A stretch of DNA of 64,000 nucleotides from Diphasiastrum complanatum. Lineage: Eukaryota > Streptophyta > Lycopodiopsida > Lycopodiales > Lycopodiaceae. Below, piece by piece: positions 1-10,727 of the stretch. The position numbers were made by a program, and so were the translations under genes. The first letter of the stretch is position 1. Each line of letters begins with the position of its first letter. The stretch is from NCBI GenBank assembly GCA_029204225.1, contig CM055097.1:66656941-66720940 (forward strand), given 5' to 3'. Under the pieces are notes generated by a model. It saw nothing but the letters and a program-made list of their open reading frames with translations, was not told the DNA's origin and did not search any database.

Positions 1-800
1 TCTTATAATGATGTTAAAAAGTCTATTTTTAAGGATAGTGATCAAGAGTGTAGAATAAGTGGTGTAGGTACTATTCCATTGTACTTGGGATCATCCAAAA
101 GGATAAATCTTGAAAATGTCCTTTATGTACCATCTATCACTAAGTTGAGTGTTGGCCAATTGATGGATAATGGCCTTGATGTACAATTTAAGCATGGAGT
201 TTGTACCACATTTAAATGATAATTGCATAGCTAAAGGATTTAAACAAGGTAGATTGTTTAAATTAGAAGCTAATGTGGCAATGGAGAGTGTTAACATGGC
301 AAAGGAGGAGATCACCAAAGTGGAGATATGGCACAAAAGGTTGGGCCACCCCAACTTAAAAGCAATGGAATCAATGTGTGCAAAGGATCTCCCCCCCCAA
401 GCATTTGTCAAGTGTGGTAACATTGTGAGGCTTGTAGCCTCTCAAAGTCTCATAAGCTTCCTTTTTCAAGATCAATTACAAGAGCAAACACTCCTCTTGA
501 GATCATGCATTTGGATGTGCATAGCTTCTCACAAGCATCCAATGGAGGTGCAAAGTATTATGTATCTTTTATGAATGATCATTCAAGATATGCTCGGATC
601 TACCTTTTGTCTTCCAAAAGTTTGGTGTTTGATTTATTTGTATTCAAAACTCTAGCTAAAAATCAACTTAATACCAAGATTAAGGTATTAAGATGTGATA
701 ATGGAGGAGAATATATTTCCAATAAAATGATAGACTTTTGTAGTTTTTAAGAGGGAGTTATCTTGTCATTATACCCAATCTAAAATGATAATGTGAAAAT
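1..800 (+). pseudogene. Ty1/copia (family A) protease-to-integrase fragment
   Basis: This is the middle of a copia polyprotein that enters from the left edge. In frame 1 the window opens with the C-terminal part of the aspartic protease region (GTIPLYLGSS, ENVLYVPSITKLSVGQLM). It is followed by a GAG-pre-integrase segment (WHKRLGHPNLKAMESM, about 328-380) and the integrase core (HLDVHSFSQASNGGAKYY, then LRCDNGGEYISNK near 690-730). Frameshifts near 215, 390 and 480 and a stop after IDFCSF at about 748 show it is dead. A shifted frame (KRELSCHYTQ) carries the homology to about 795. The closest relative in the window is the minus-strand element at 37883-40511, which has the same residues around these motifs. 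No RT follows in this copy. Confidence 0.85.
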
Positions 801-1716
801 TGATTGCGAATGACATCAAATTTGAGATTTATTGTGTGGTAGGGGGATTGAATTCAAACAATCCAAATGTACTAAACATGATGTTGGTCAATTTTGGTGA
901 GTTATTTTTAAAGCTCATAAGCTTGGCATTAATTGAATTATGAGTAGCCATAGGGAGCATGAAATTGAAGTTATTTGAATGTACTAAACACAAGATTACT
1001 CTAAGTTGATCAATCTATTAACAATGCAATCTCGATCTAATCAGATATTTATAGCCTTTGGTTGTATCGGCTATGCATTCAGTCAATGTGCTGATTGCAA
1101 TATATAGAGGGCCAATAAAGACAAAGTGTCAGTGCCAATGTTATAAGGATGATGTAAAAAACCTTTATAACATAGATAAGGTCCATGATCAAAAAATTCA
1201 TTAATGTTTCCATAGTTTAAATATTTGATATCAATTCAAACATTAGTTTTGGAAATTGTTCTACCATTAATTACAATTGGATGTAGAAGATGAAAATTGC
1301 TGGGTGATAACAATCAAAATGTGTATGTAGAGATGTGTTGTGCTCACACATATAAAAAAAAGATGCAATAATGAACGTATGATATATATATGATATCATT
1401 TATAGTGATTCAAACGAAGGAAAAAAATGAAAATTAAAAACACATACTTTGAAACAAAATTTGACCTAAACATTCTGATCATCCCAAAGATCAACCAATT
1501 CTACAAAAACAATTGTTGCACCAAAACAGCTGATTTTTAATCCACTTAAATATCATTATAAGATTCAAACTCATTGGCCAATATATCTTGCAACTCATTT
1601 TCACTTAGATGGACTCCATTATCACTAAAATATTCAGCCCCAACTACTTCATTGTCTTTACTAAAATAATCAATACTATCTTTTTCATTTGCAACGTCCT
1701 CCAATTTATTTGTAAA
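801..1716. other. AT-rich stretch without a recognisable gene
   Basis: There is no ORF of note and no LTR terminus or PBS that I can see. The stretch has a short AT dinucleotide run near 1380-1400. It lies between the broken integrase on the left and the abrupt start of an RT fragment at 1717, where homology to the right-hand inverted copy begins. Confidence 0.5.
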
Positions 1717-2709
1717 GTGGATGATATATTGCTCTTCAGCAACAATACCAATATGGTTAAGGATTCGAAATAGATGTTGTTCTCAAAATTTGACGTGACT
1801 GATCTGGGCGAAGCTCACTTCGGTCTGGGAATTCAAGTCCACAGAGACAGAGCAAATTGACTGTTTTACATCACTCAACAATGGTATATTCATAATGTTC
1901 TTAATAGATACAATTTGATGAATTGTAAATTAGCTCACTCACCAATGGATCCAAGCCTGCATTTGTCAAAGGACCAATGTCTCCAGACCAAGCAGAAAGA
2001 GCAGCAAATGAGAGAGTATTTGTTTCGATGGATACTAGGATCTCTCATGTACGCAATGTTCTGTACAAGACCAGATATCTCTTTTGTTGTTAGCTCACTC
2101 AACTAATACATAGCTAATCTTGGCATTACCCATTGGAAGACTCTTATTCAAGTCATGAGGTATATTCAAGCTACCATGGACTAGTGCATCTGCTATGGAG
2201 ATGTCAGCAACGACAATCTTCATCAGCTCAGTGGTTATTCTGATGCAAGCTAGGGAGGAGATGCAAACAATTGTAAGTGCACATCTGGATTTACATTCTT
2301 CTTCAACGATGGTCCTATTTCATGGAACAATCATAAGCAAACCTCTATCGTACTTTCTACTACTGAAGCAGAATACATTGTGGCTTCTCAATCTATTAAG
2401 AAAGCATTTTGGTTGAGAAATTTGTTGTCAGACATCAATATGTATCAGTACAGCCCTACAATTTTGTTTTGTGACAACCAAAGTGCTATTGCCTTATCGA
2501 CCAACCCTAGATTTCATTCTAGGAGTAAGCACATTGAGATTAGATATCACTACATCAAGGACAAGGTTCTCAATAGAGAGGTGAGCTTAACGTACTATAG
2601 AATGCAGGACATGGTTGCAGACATCTTCACGAAAGCACTTAGTGTTAATGCACACAACAAATTTTGTGCATTGCTCAGTCTGAAGATCAAACATTCACGG
2701 ATCCAGATT
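1717..2709 (+). pseudogene. Ty1/copia (family H/K) RT C-terminus and RNase H
   Basis: The fragment begins exactly inside the RT catalytic motif: it reads VDDILLFSNN, so the Y of YVDD is cut off. The thumb region follows (ITQQWYIHNVLNRYNLMNCK, SPMDPSLHLSKDQ, GSLMYAMFCTRPDISFVVSSL). The RNase H domain is then nearly complete: SGYSDAS, STTEAEYIVASQSIKKAFWLRNLL, ILFCDNQSAIALSTNP, SKHIEIRYHYIKDKV and the terminal DMVADIFTKAL. Stops occur at about 1858, 2104 and 2182. The first 410 bases are repeated in inverted orientation at about 46580-46993, but the RNase H part is missing there. The element ends in a polypurine tract at 2710. Confidence 0.88.
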
Positions 2710-2718
2710 AAGGGGGGG
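2710..2718 (+). promoter_or_regulatory. Polypurine tract of copia H
   Basis: The run AAGGGGGGG lies directly before TGTTGG, the expected start of a copia 3' LTR, and just after the RNase H coding end. This is the plus-strand primer position of an LTR retrotransposon. Confidence 0.75.
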
Positions 2719-3308
2719 TGTTGGATTTATTACTTCTACTCTCCTTAAATCCCATTTTAATCTACCTCTATTCATGTTGCATATTTACTAACGTTGTCGC
2801 GTAGCCTGCATATTTACACGCAAATTCGCACAGACGAATAAAAGACGAAAGAATCGCAACACTGTGTTTTTACACAGGTTATGGTGACAGGCAAAACATC
2901 ATCACCAACGATCACTTCAGCACTTACTAACGTCGCATCTTTTCACGCTCACCCCATGCAGTTGCGCTAATAGACTGGACAACGATTGCGGCCACCCACG
3001 ATCTCTTACAGACAACACATCTATTGTACTTTCCACATCTGCACACCTGTAATATAATGTATATATGTTGGATACCATTTGCGTATTCAGGTTAATGGGT
3101 GAATAAGTTGATGAGTGAAGAGACATATACAGAAGTAGACAAAGTAGATGCCTTGAGCATTGATTCTTCATTCTTGTCTGAATTAAGGTTTCATCCCTTT
3201 TTACAGATTAAAATAAGTTTTGTAGGGCACGCAGCTTCGTCCGCTATTATCTTGTGCTCTACCGCATTATTGACATGTATACATGATATACTTAATCTGA
3301 TACAGCTC
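2719..3308 (+). repeat. Probable 3' LTR (start clear, end uncertain) of copia H
   Basis: The stretch starts with TGTTGG right after the polypurine tract. I could not fix its 3' end: no convincing CA terminus and target-site duplication was found. The given end is where homology to the right inverted arm resumes (TTCTGCATTCAGATCC at about 3312). This block plus the RNase H region (about 2127-3308) is absent from the right arm. No protein-coding signal is visible. Confidence 0.5.
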
Positions 3309-3420
3309 TTTGTTCTGCATTCAGATCCGTGTTAAAATAGCTATGCTTATTCTTCATTCTGTCTGATCTTTTTAGTTGTTCCTTCTGGTAATAGTCGACT
3401 AACATGTAGTCTTGTCTTTC

Positions 3421-3440
3421 TGTTGGGGGTATTCCCAACA
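3421..3440. repeat. 20-bp palindromic terminus TGTTGGGGGTATTCCCAACA
   Basis: This is a near-perfect palindrome of the TG...CA kind often seen at copia LTR ends, followed at once by a TATA-like TATAAATATATAA. The same palindrome is found inverted at 46451-46470. It probably marks an LTR boundary, but the matching second terminus is not certain. Confidence 0.5.
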
Positions 3441-3679
3441 AAGTATAAATATATAAAATCATCCAATAAAATGTGTTGCGAGGGCATGGCATCCTGCGTG
3501 TATAAGCCCATGGCCCAATGAGCACACAAGTGAAGTTGTAAATAAAATAATAGACTTGGGCCCTTTGTAATTAAAATAAAACTTGAGGCCCAAAGTCAAT
3601 TCTAGACTTAGAGTTTACTTTTTAGAGTTGGGTCCAATTTTGGACTCACATGAATCTTGTGATTTCCAAATTCAAATCT

Positions 3680-4320
3680 TCATAAGAACTCTCACAGAGC
3701 CCTCTGAAGTTCCATCTCAGTGAGACCAGGACACAGAGAAGCTTGCGAGAGTTAGTTTGATGTCTAAGTGCCTATGTGAGGGTTCCTAGTGAAAAAAAGA
3801 TAGAAAAGTACGAATGAACTCTCGCAGACAGCAAAGTTTTCAGTTTCAGTGGTCAAGAACTCTTGCAGAGGATTCTAAAGTTCCATCTCAGTGAGACCAG
3901 GACATAGAAGAGCTTGCGAGAGTTAGTTTGATTCCAGTGAGCAGAAAATTGGGGTTAAGTGCTAAAAAATCACTAAAAAGTGAAGATCCAGCAAATCCTT
4001 CCAGTAAGAACTCTCGCAGACACCCTCAATCGATCCAGAATGTCAATTTACATCAGTGATGAAGCCTGCGAGAGTTAGTTTTGAGATTTGGTGAAGATCA
4101 AACCAAAAAAGTGGTTTGGACCCTCGCAGATAGTGAAATTTTTACTTCTTGCAAGAGTTAACTCTCGTAGAGAATTCTATAGTGAGATCTGACCCAGATC
4201 CAGCTACTGTGAGTCTTGCAAGAGCTACTTCCAAAATATCAGAGACATATCAGATTTTTTATTTGCAAATCAGCTAAAGAACCCTCGCACAAGAAAACCC
4301 TCACAAACTAGATCAATGGA
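3680..4320. repeat. Array of AACTCTCGCAGA / TGCGAGAGTT motifs (left copy)
   Basis: At least ten close variants of AACTCTCGCAGA or its reverse complement TGCGAGAGTT lie in about 640 bases. They are near 3683, 3745, 3820, 3852, 3914, 4010, 4067, 4117, 4150-4175 and 4215, alternating in orientation. The stretch is non-coding and lies between the palindromic terminus at 3421 and a PBS-like site at 4483, so it looks like the internal or untranslated part of a non-autonomous LTR element. The same array is present inverted at about 45580-46210. Confidence 0.7.
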
Positions 4321-4482
4321 AAGATCCAGCTACTGTCAAAATCTCAGGTCAATCAGTGCAAGGAGTAAAAAGTTATCAAGGAAAAGGACTAAAATTCACT
4401 TCCGGTCTATCTACATTTCTATTTTTTATACTAGAAACAAGAAAGCCCACATCATGCTAGGTCCGCCCAGCTTGAACCATCA

Positions 4483-4497
4483 CCTGCTCTGATAACA
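4483..4497 (-). promoter_or_regulatory. PBS-like site (TGTTATCAGAGCAGG)
   Basis: On the minus strand this reads TGTTATCAGAGCAGG, close to the plant initiator-Met tRNA primer site TGGTATCAGAGC. It lies directly next to a TGTTGAAAAC terminus at 4498, which is the arrangement expected downstream of a minus-strand 5' LTR. Confidence 0.55.
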
Positions 4498-4935
4498 TGT
4501 TGAAAACCAAAACACATCGATAAATTTAAAACATTGAGAGAGTAGGGAGAGAGAACACACAATGCTAGTATCAAAGAATTGCACAATAATACAATGTGAC
4601 AAATGAGAGAGATGAAGTTGTTTAAAGACTTGTCTCTTCACATCTAGTCAATTGTTCTCCAATCTTCTTTCACAAAGGAAAGATTGGACCTCTTTAATTA
4701 GATAATCATTAAGTACCAGCAAGTACATTGTGATTGGTTGTATGGTGTGTACCACAATTGATGATGACGCAACTAGACATGAGACAAATGCTAAAATGGC
4801 ATATATTGATGTGGCATTCAAAAACTTTTGAGATACTTGATCTTTGTGATATCTTTTTGGAAACATTTGTTGTATTTCAAAAGAGTGCTTTGTGCATTGG
4901 AATAGGTTGGAAGAGAAGGATCAAGTCATTGCAAC
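4498..4935 (-). repeat. Putative LTR of a minus-strand element (left copy)
   Basis: In plus orientation the block starts TGTTGAAAAC and runs to CATTGCAACA at about 4935, where a plus-strand copia gag begins. The lower end is supported by the adjacent PBS; the upper end is only a TG...CA guess. No coding potential was seen beyond short chance frames. An inverted copy lies at about 44948-45385. Confidence 0.42.
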
Positions 4936-6448
4936 ATGGCTATATCAAGTAGATACATGTTAGAAGGCAATGATAGGCTTACCTAGTCAAGCAACTATTC
5001 ATTGTGGAAAGTGAGGATGGAATCACTTCTTGAGATGAATGATGCTTTGGATATTGTACAGGTTTGGAGGAGAGATCAGCAACACAACAAGATAAGTGAG
5101 GTATTTCAGGAGGACAAAAAGAGCTCTACACATGATAAAGATGAATGTTACCAATGAACTTCTCAAGGAAGTTGATGAGTGTACTTCATCAAGCGAGGCT
5201 TGGGAAGCTTTGAGAAGCTTTATGAATCCAAGTCTACATCTAGAATGTTGACTCTAAAAAGACAAATCTTTTAAAGTTTGCAAAAGAATGAAGAGAGTCC
5301 AAATATTTTTGTTTTGAAAGAGGAGGCTTTGAATGATGAGTTATCTTGCATTGATGTGAGCATTAAGGAAGGAGAGCTTGTTCAAGTTATTCTTAATGGT
5401 TTGTTGGATGCTCATGCTAACATTGTACAAAGTCTTTCCATTCAAAGAACTTTGCCAAGTTTTATGGATCTCAAAGAGATTTTGATCAATGAAGAATATA
5501 GGCTTCAAGCAAGAGGTGGATCTTCATCAACATCTCAAGTTGGAGAGGAGGCTATGTTCATCACGGGAAAAAGCAAAAGTGAGTGGTCTAAAGGACAAGA
5601 ACAAGGGGAGGCTTTTTCAAATGGAAAAAAGAAAGACAGGTCAAAGCTAAAGTGCTTCTATTGTGGCATCAAAGGACACTTTGCAAGTGAGTGCTACGAG
5701 AAGAAGTCTTCATGTATGCTTGCTAATGATGGAGATGTAGATCAATGGTGGATTGATAGTGGTGCAAGCTCACACATGACTTTTCACAAAGAGTACTTCA
5801 CTTTTTTGTTGTCATATGAAGATGACAAGAAGGTGATCTACACGGCCAATGATGGTGAGTGTGCAATCAAAGGGATTGGCACAATTCCTATTTCTCTCTC
5901 TACAAATAGGAATGTTCATTTGAAGGATGTTTTGTTCATACCTTTCATGACCAAAAATCTACTTAGTGTGAGTCAAGCGCTAAGTGATTGTTTCAAAGAT
6001 GAGTTTCATGGAGATGCTTGCATAATCAAAAGGAAGGATATCTTGATTGCAAAAGGTAAAAGATGAGGAAAATTGTTCAAACTAGATGCTTGTGTTATTG
6101 CTAACCAAGTTAGATTTGTGAGAAGTGAGCAAATACCTATTCAAGAGGTTTGGCATAAAAGGATGGGACACCTCAACTTCAAGTCATTGGAGGTAATGGC
6201 TAAGAAGCAAGTTGTGATTGGTCTTCCAAGATTCTTAAGTAGCATCAATCATGTTTGTGAGTCTTGTGCTTTGTCAAAGTCACATAGACTACCTTATGCT
6301 AGATACATCTAAATCTACAAAGCCTTTTCAAGTTGTACATTCGGATATTTGTGGAACTGTTACAATTAGCAATAGTGGAGCTAAGATGTATGTAACTTTC
6401 ATTGATGATTTTAGTAGGTTTTGTTGGATCTATTTACTAAAAACATGA
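4936..6448 (+). pseudogene. Ty1/copia F: gag, zinc knuckle, protease, start of integrase (left copy)
   Basis: Gag starts at ATG 4936 (RYMLEGNDRL, SNYSLWKVRMESLLEMNDAL) but has a stop at about 4984 and a frameshift near 5060. A long clean frame at 5278-6066 holds the gag C-terminal half (ELVQVILNGLLDAHANIVQS), one CCHC knuckle (CFYCGIKGHFASEC, about 5653-5694) and an intact protease site WIDSGASSHM (about 5749-5778). After a stop at 6064 come GAG-pre-integrase (WHKRMGHLNFKSLEVM) and the integrase zinc region and core start (VVHSDICGTVTISNSGAKMY). The frame is cut at LLKT, position 6448. Compared with the inverted copy at 43669-44947, this copy lacks 29 codons between the knuckle and the protease but keeps gag sequence that the other copy has lost. 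Confidence 0.9.
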
Positions 6449-7207
6449 TAACAAAAAAAAAGAGAAATGACTTGAAGACCCATTTTTTTTTAATTTATTA
6501 ATTTTTTTTTAAAGTATCCAAATTTAAAATGCTTCAAATAAATTTATTGTAATGGTAAAAAAATGTTGTATTTTGCAAGAAAATAATTTAAGCTACAAAA
6601 GTTTGGTCAATAGATTTCTATAAATAACTTAAAGTTAGCTTATATTAAATAATAATACTATTTAAAATAAAATCATTAGATACACAACCACTAGAATACC
6701 TAAAAAATATTTTTTGCTTACTAAAAACAAAAGTTATAGTTTTTTTTTTTGGAATTTTAAAAGTTTTTTTTAATTACAATTCTTGTATCGAAAAAAATAT
6801 TTTTAAAATTATGTTATTAGACATTAAATCAATACAAATACAATTACCTTACAATAATCGAGATTAAATTATTTGTGATAATATTTAAATCACCTTGAAG
6901 AAAATATAATTTTTTTTTCATTTCTTATAGTTTTTAACAATATTTTTTTTACAAAAAATATTATAAAAACACATCTAAAATTAAAATATTATAAACTTGA
7001 CAAATCATTACAAAATTACTTTTTGGTAATAATTATCAATGTTAAAATTTTTAAAATATTTCAAGTTTTAAATTTTAAATCGTTAAAAAATAAATTTAAA
7101 AATGTTAAATCAATAAAAAAGAATTCAAAACACAATACATCAAAAATAATAGACACAATTATTTTTTAAAACAAAAGATAATTTTTTATTTCCAAAAATC
7201 ATCGATG
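6449..7207. other. Very AT-rich spacer, no gene
   Basis: The stretch is poly-A and poly-T rich with no ORF. It is the 3' flank of the methyltransferase gene and is matched, inverted, at 42964-43668. Because the copia integrase stops at the same base in both copies, the junction here is older than the duplication. Confidence 0.6.
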
Positions 7208-9966
7208 TCATTTACATCTTTTTCTTTTGTTTTTTTCTTGAGTAGCCACTGTACTATCAAGTGACACCTCTTCTACAATTTTCTTGACTACAATTATTAC
7301 ATTGTAATCTTGAACTAGGACATCAGCAAATTCTCTTGTATCGCCTATTTTTCCACTAGCAAGAGACTGAAGTTCCTTGGACAAGAGAATTATTGTATCC
7401 TCGCTGTCCAAACTCTTTCCCACCTTAGATAATTCATCTGACAAAATTGAAAGAGATTTCATTCTCATTTTTATGAAATCAATTAAATTAGTATATAAAT
7501 CTACTGCAGCAACATGTCTACCTTTTTGAACAGCACATGCGCTCGTAGTGCCGCTATCGCTAAACAAATCTAAAACCCGATCAACTGGGTGAGAAAAAAT
7601 ATCAATTAAATGATTAATTAATTGTAGTGGCTTTTGGTATGGACAAGCCACGGAACTCGTCATTGGATTTTTTAATTTCTTTGTCACAGTTGGATACTAG
7701 AACAAGTTTCCAAAACCTGTCAGTCCGGAAGTGTTATAATACAGCATCGAGCGTTTGTCATCCAAAGAATAATAACCAATGGTTATGTATTCTATTTCAT
7801 CGCAAAGTCGAGCTCCTCCCGGTTCTTGACATTGGGCTTGACTTGACATGGAACATTACAAGTAAAATCAATTTAAAATTTTAATTAAAAAATAAAAAAT
7901 TTAAAATAAAATTATGGATTAAAATACGAATTGATAATTCAAGGAACTTAAAAACTTACCTCACAACATTCTCGATTCTCGCATTACAGAAAGTTAGTAG
8001 AGCTTTCTGTACTGATGCTGACTGCCAAGAAGAATGAAAAATACAACTTTTCAAATTGGAGAAGTTGTGACTTCAAGAAAGCCCTGCATAAAACTATGGA
8101 TTTCAGTGAATTTGAAAAGAGTATCATCATTTAATGATTTTTTCATCTGAAATCCATATGGTATATCGACGATGCAGAGTGTATAAGATTTTTTTCTTAA
8201 ATTTTTTGAAATTTCTCTACAATCGCCCTCCTCAACAGAGTAAAAACATGGCTGATCATCGACACTTTTGGGAAGGTAAGTCTCTAATGGATCCTCCTCC
8301 GCAATGGTCTCATCCTGTGCCAATCTCTCCTTGTCCCTTTTTTCTGCTTTTGTCTTCAGAATATGTCTCTTGAATTGCTTTGGAAGGACTTTGTTTTTTT
8401 TTTTTTTTTTTTGGGTCTTTGGGAGACTGAAAAGTAAAAAGCTATGCTTAGCATGGGAGACAAAAAATTTAAAATAGAATAGGAGACTTAACTTTTCAAA
8501 AAAAAAATTAAATAAAGAAAAAACTATGCTTAGCATAGGAGACATAGAATATAGAAAAGAAACAATTAATACGCACCTATGTTAAGCATGGGTGAAATAA
8601 ATACCATGTCTCCAAACAAAATAAAAAATGGACTCAGGGGTTCATTTTGGCTGTTCAAAGGATAAAGCCTCTGACACTCATCAAAATTTTGACAATTTAA
8701 CCCTGTCACAAGGGCTTCTTGAACTTTCATAAATAATTTGTGCCTGCATTTAAAAAATATAGTTGTTAAAAATCCAACCAAATTATGAAAATTATTTTAT
8801 AAAAAAAAAAAGTAACATGAAAAAGAATATGTAAATTATGATTATTACCTCTAAAATTCTTTTCCTATTTCTGTTAGGAAAAGTTGACCATCGGCAACTC
8901 TTGACAGGACACTTATTATTAGCTCTAAAGAGCTACTCTTTTGCATATTCTTTTGATATTCCCATTTCAGTAGGGATTGGCTTAAGAGTTCGAGTGCTCA
9001 CAACTTTTTTTTTTGGACTTTGAGGCACCCTGAGCAGGTTGGCCTTTTATTTGAAAAGTTTTGCACTTATCAAAAATTTTATCAACAAGGGCCGACACTT
9101 GAAATAAAAAATATATATTTAATTGATAAAGAATTTAACCAATATTAAAATTGAGTTCAAAATTTTAGTTTGATAAAAATAATTTAAAAAGATTATAACA
9201 TATATTATGACTAGAGCATTCCATGACGAGCATAGCCAAACAAATTACCTGGCCACTACAAAAAGCAAGCTGAAAAAAATTATCATATTTAGTAAGGCTC
9301 TGCGTAGGATTTTTCAAATCAAGAGACAAGCCTGTCTCTTGAGCACATAGTGCTTTAATCAAAATTTGCAACATCGTTGTATTCGTTGGAATCAACCAAA
9401 ACAACAAAGGGAGTAACTATGGCCTGTGTATGATCTTTAAATTTTAGTTTTAAATTATGTACATGTGTTTCATTAGGCTCTCCAACTTCCATTAGCCTGT
9501 TTCCTGTTATTGGGTCTACAGGTGGCCTATCACACTGATTTATGTCTAAAATTATAGCTGTTTATTTTATTTTTTTGGTTTATGAAAATCCTCTCTTTAC
9601 TTGGCAAGTTCGGAGCTGTCTTGTAATGGGCGGATGGATGCACCAGGTAGCGACAAAGATGGTTCAGTGACGGCTTTTTTGCTTTCAACAAAAGGGATGG
9701 ACTTATGGCATAGCCATGGTCTTTGGGCGTGACTTAGGTCTAGTGGACGAAGTCTTAGAAATATTATGAGATTTTTTTTTTTTTTGATGAGACATGGCTA
9801 CGATTTCATCCTCAACATTTTCAGAGGCCGGCTTTGTGACCTGAGCAGTGGTAGAAGCGGACTTGCGAGGTCCAATAGATACACCTTTTGAACTCTATAA
9901 TGAAAAGACCGGATCTTTTCCCTCAACAATAGCAGCTAAATCCATTTTTAAGCATTGCTTCATGCT
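7208..9966 (-). pseudogene. N6/N4 DNA methyltransferase-like gene with introns (left copy)
   Basis: Read on the minus strand, this is a multi-exon gene with a beta-class amino-methyltransferase domain. Motif IV comes first (IVDIPYGFQMKKSLNDD, a DIPY form of the usual DPPY, about 8130-8180). A KPN segment follows, then CDEIEYITIGYYS, then the PYQKPLQL helix and the SAM-binding motif I (VLDLFSDSGTT, about 7545-7575), ending KRKRCK*. The usual motif I glycine is Asp here. Plausible GT-AG introns include 9546-9600 and those that map to the four listed for the right copy. N-terminal exons are lysine/serine rich and unrecognised (CDRPPVDPITG). Frameshifts (for example between KPNV and PGGARL, shared with the right copy) and stops make it a pseudogene. 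A donated or captured gene is possible; the specific base methylated is unknown. Confidence 0.72.
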
Positions 9967-9999
9967 CTGGACAGAAACAAAAATCAAGTTTAAAATATA

Positions 10000-10524
10000 A
10001 TGACTAAAAGCCCGTCATCATCTGAAATTCCTCAAGCAAGTACTTTTCAAGAAATGACGTCTGTAACTCAGCTTGTATCAAATCTTTTGACCTCGTCCTC
10101 CTCTTCGGATACAGGCTCGACAAAACTAGAACATTGTTTTCTTGAACAAGTTGAATCATTGAGTGATGAGTCAAAAGCTTCAATTCACTCAGTGACTGAT
10201 TCTAGTAAATCAACAGATCCACGTAAGTCTGTTGATCCGCGACGTTTAAGCTTTTCTCATGTTCGTAGGAGACCTCCTCAAAGTGATGTTCGTCGTGTTA
10301 AATCTAGAAGGGCTATATTCATTGAAAACTTAGAGCCTCCTGAGGGTCCAAAACATCTTGGGGTTGGAGTCAAAATTCCTGGTTATGAAATTCCAACACC
10401 TTCTCAATCAGTTCAAGCACCTACCAGTATCACAAGTTCAATTTATAGATTAGACTCCAAACAAAAAGAAAAATACAAGAGAGACTTGAGATCATCACTT
10501 GATTTAACGAATCGTCAAAAATAG
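10000..10524 (+). CDS. Orphan Ser/Arg-rich protein, 174 aa, unknown function
   Basis: This is an uninterrupted 174-codon frame with protein-like composition. It has a Ser/Thr-rich N-terminal half (SNLLTSSSSSDTGSTK, DSSKSTDPRKSVDPRRLSF), a basic middle (HVRRRPPQSDVRRVKSRR), then a more ordered, Pro/Gly-rich stretch (NLEPPEGPKHLGVGVKIPGY) and a Lys/Arg-rich end. After the TAG at 10522 the same frame stays open to about 10667 (LITKYEIRNVRNIVCSSSCC), so the stop may be a disabling mutation and the 3' end may have been cut off by the LTR inserted at 10728. It starts 33 bases from the last visible exon of the methyltransferase, divergently. It is not part of the inverted repeat. I do not recognise the family, and no signal peptide or membrane segment is visible. 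Confidence 0.45.
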   Translation: MTKSPSSSEIPQASTFQEMTSVTQLVSNLLTSSSSSDTGSTKLEHCFLEQVESLSDESKASIHSVTDSSKSTDPRKSVDPRRLSFSHVRRRPPQSDVRRVKSRRAIFIENLEPPEGPKHLGVGVKIPGYEIPTPSQSVQAPTSITSSIYRLDSKQKEKYKRDLRSSLDLTNRQK

Positions 10525-10727
10525 TTGATTACAAAATATGAGATTCGAAATGTACGGAATATTGTTTGCTCCTCATCCTGCTGTTTGCAAAAGTTGAGTA
10601 TCAAAAAAATTGAAGAATTAAGATCAAACTTCTTTTTTACGAAGTAAGGATGAGATAAATTACTATTTGTGTGCAACAATGAGGCCGGACAAAAATTCAT
10701 TTTGGTATTTTTTAAATGCTTTGGAGG

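Noticed and set aside
3680-4320. CRISPR-like array
   Set aside because: Motifs are short, alternate in orientation and have irregular spacers, in plant retroelement DNA.
7208-9966. Prokaryotic restriction-modification system or bacterial contamination
   Set aside because: The gene has GT-AG introns, is embedded in plant retroelements in both copies, and no restriction enzyme is nearby.
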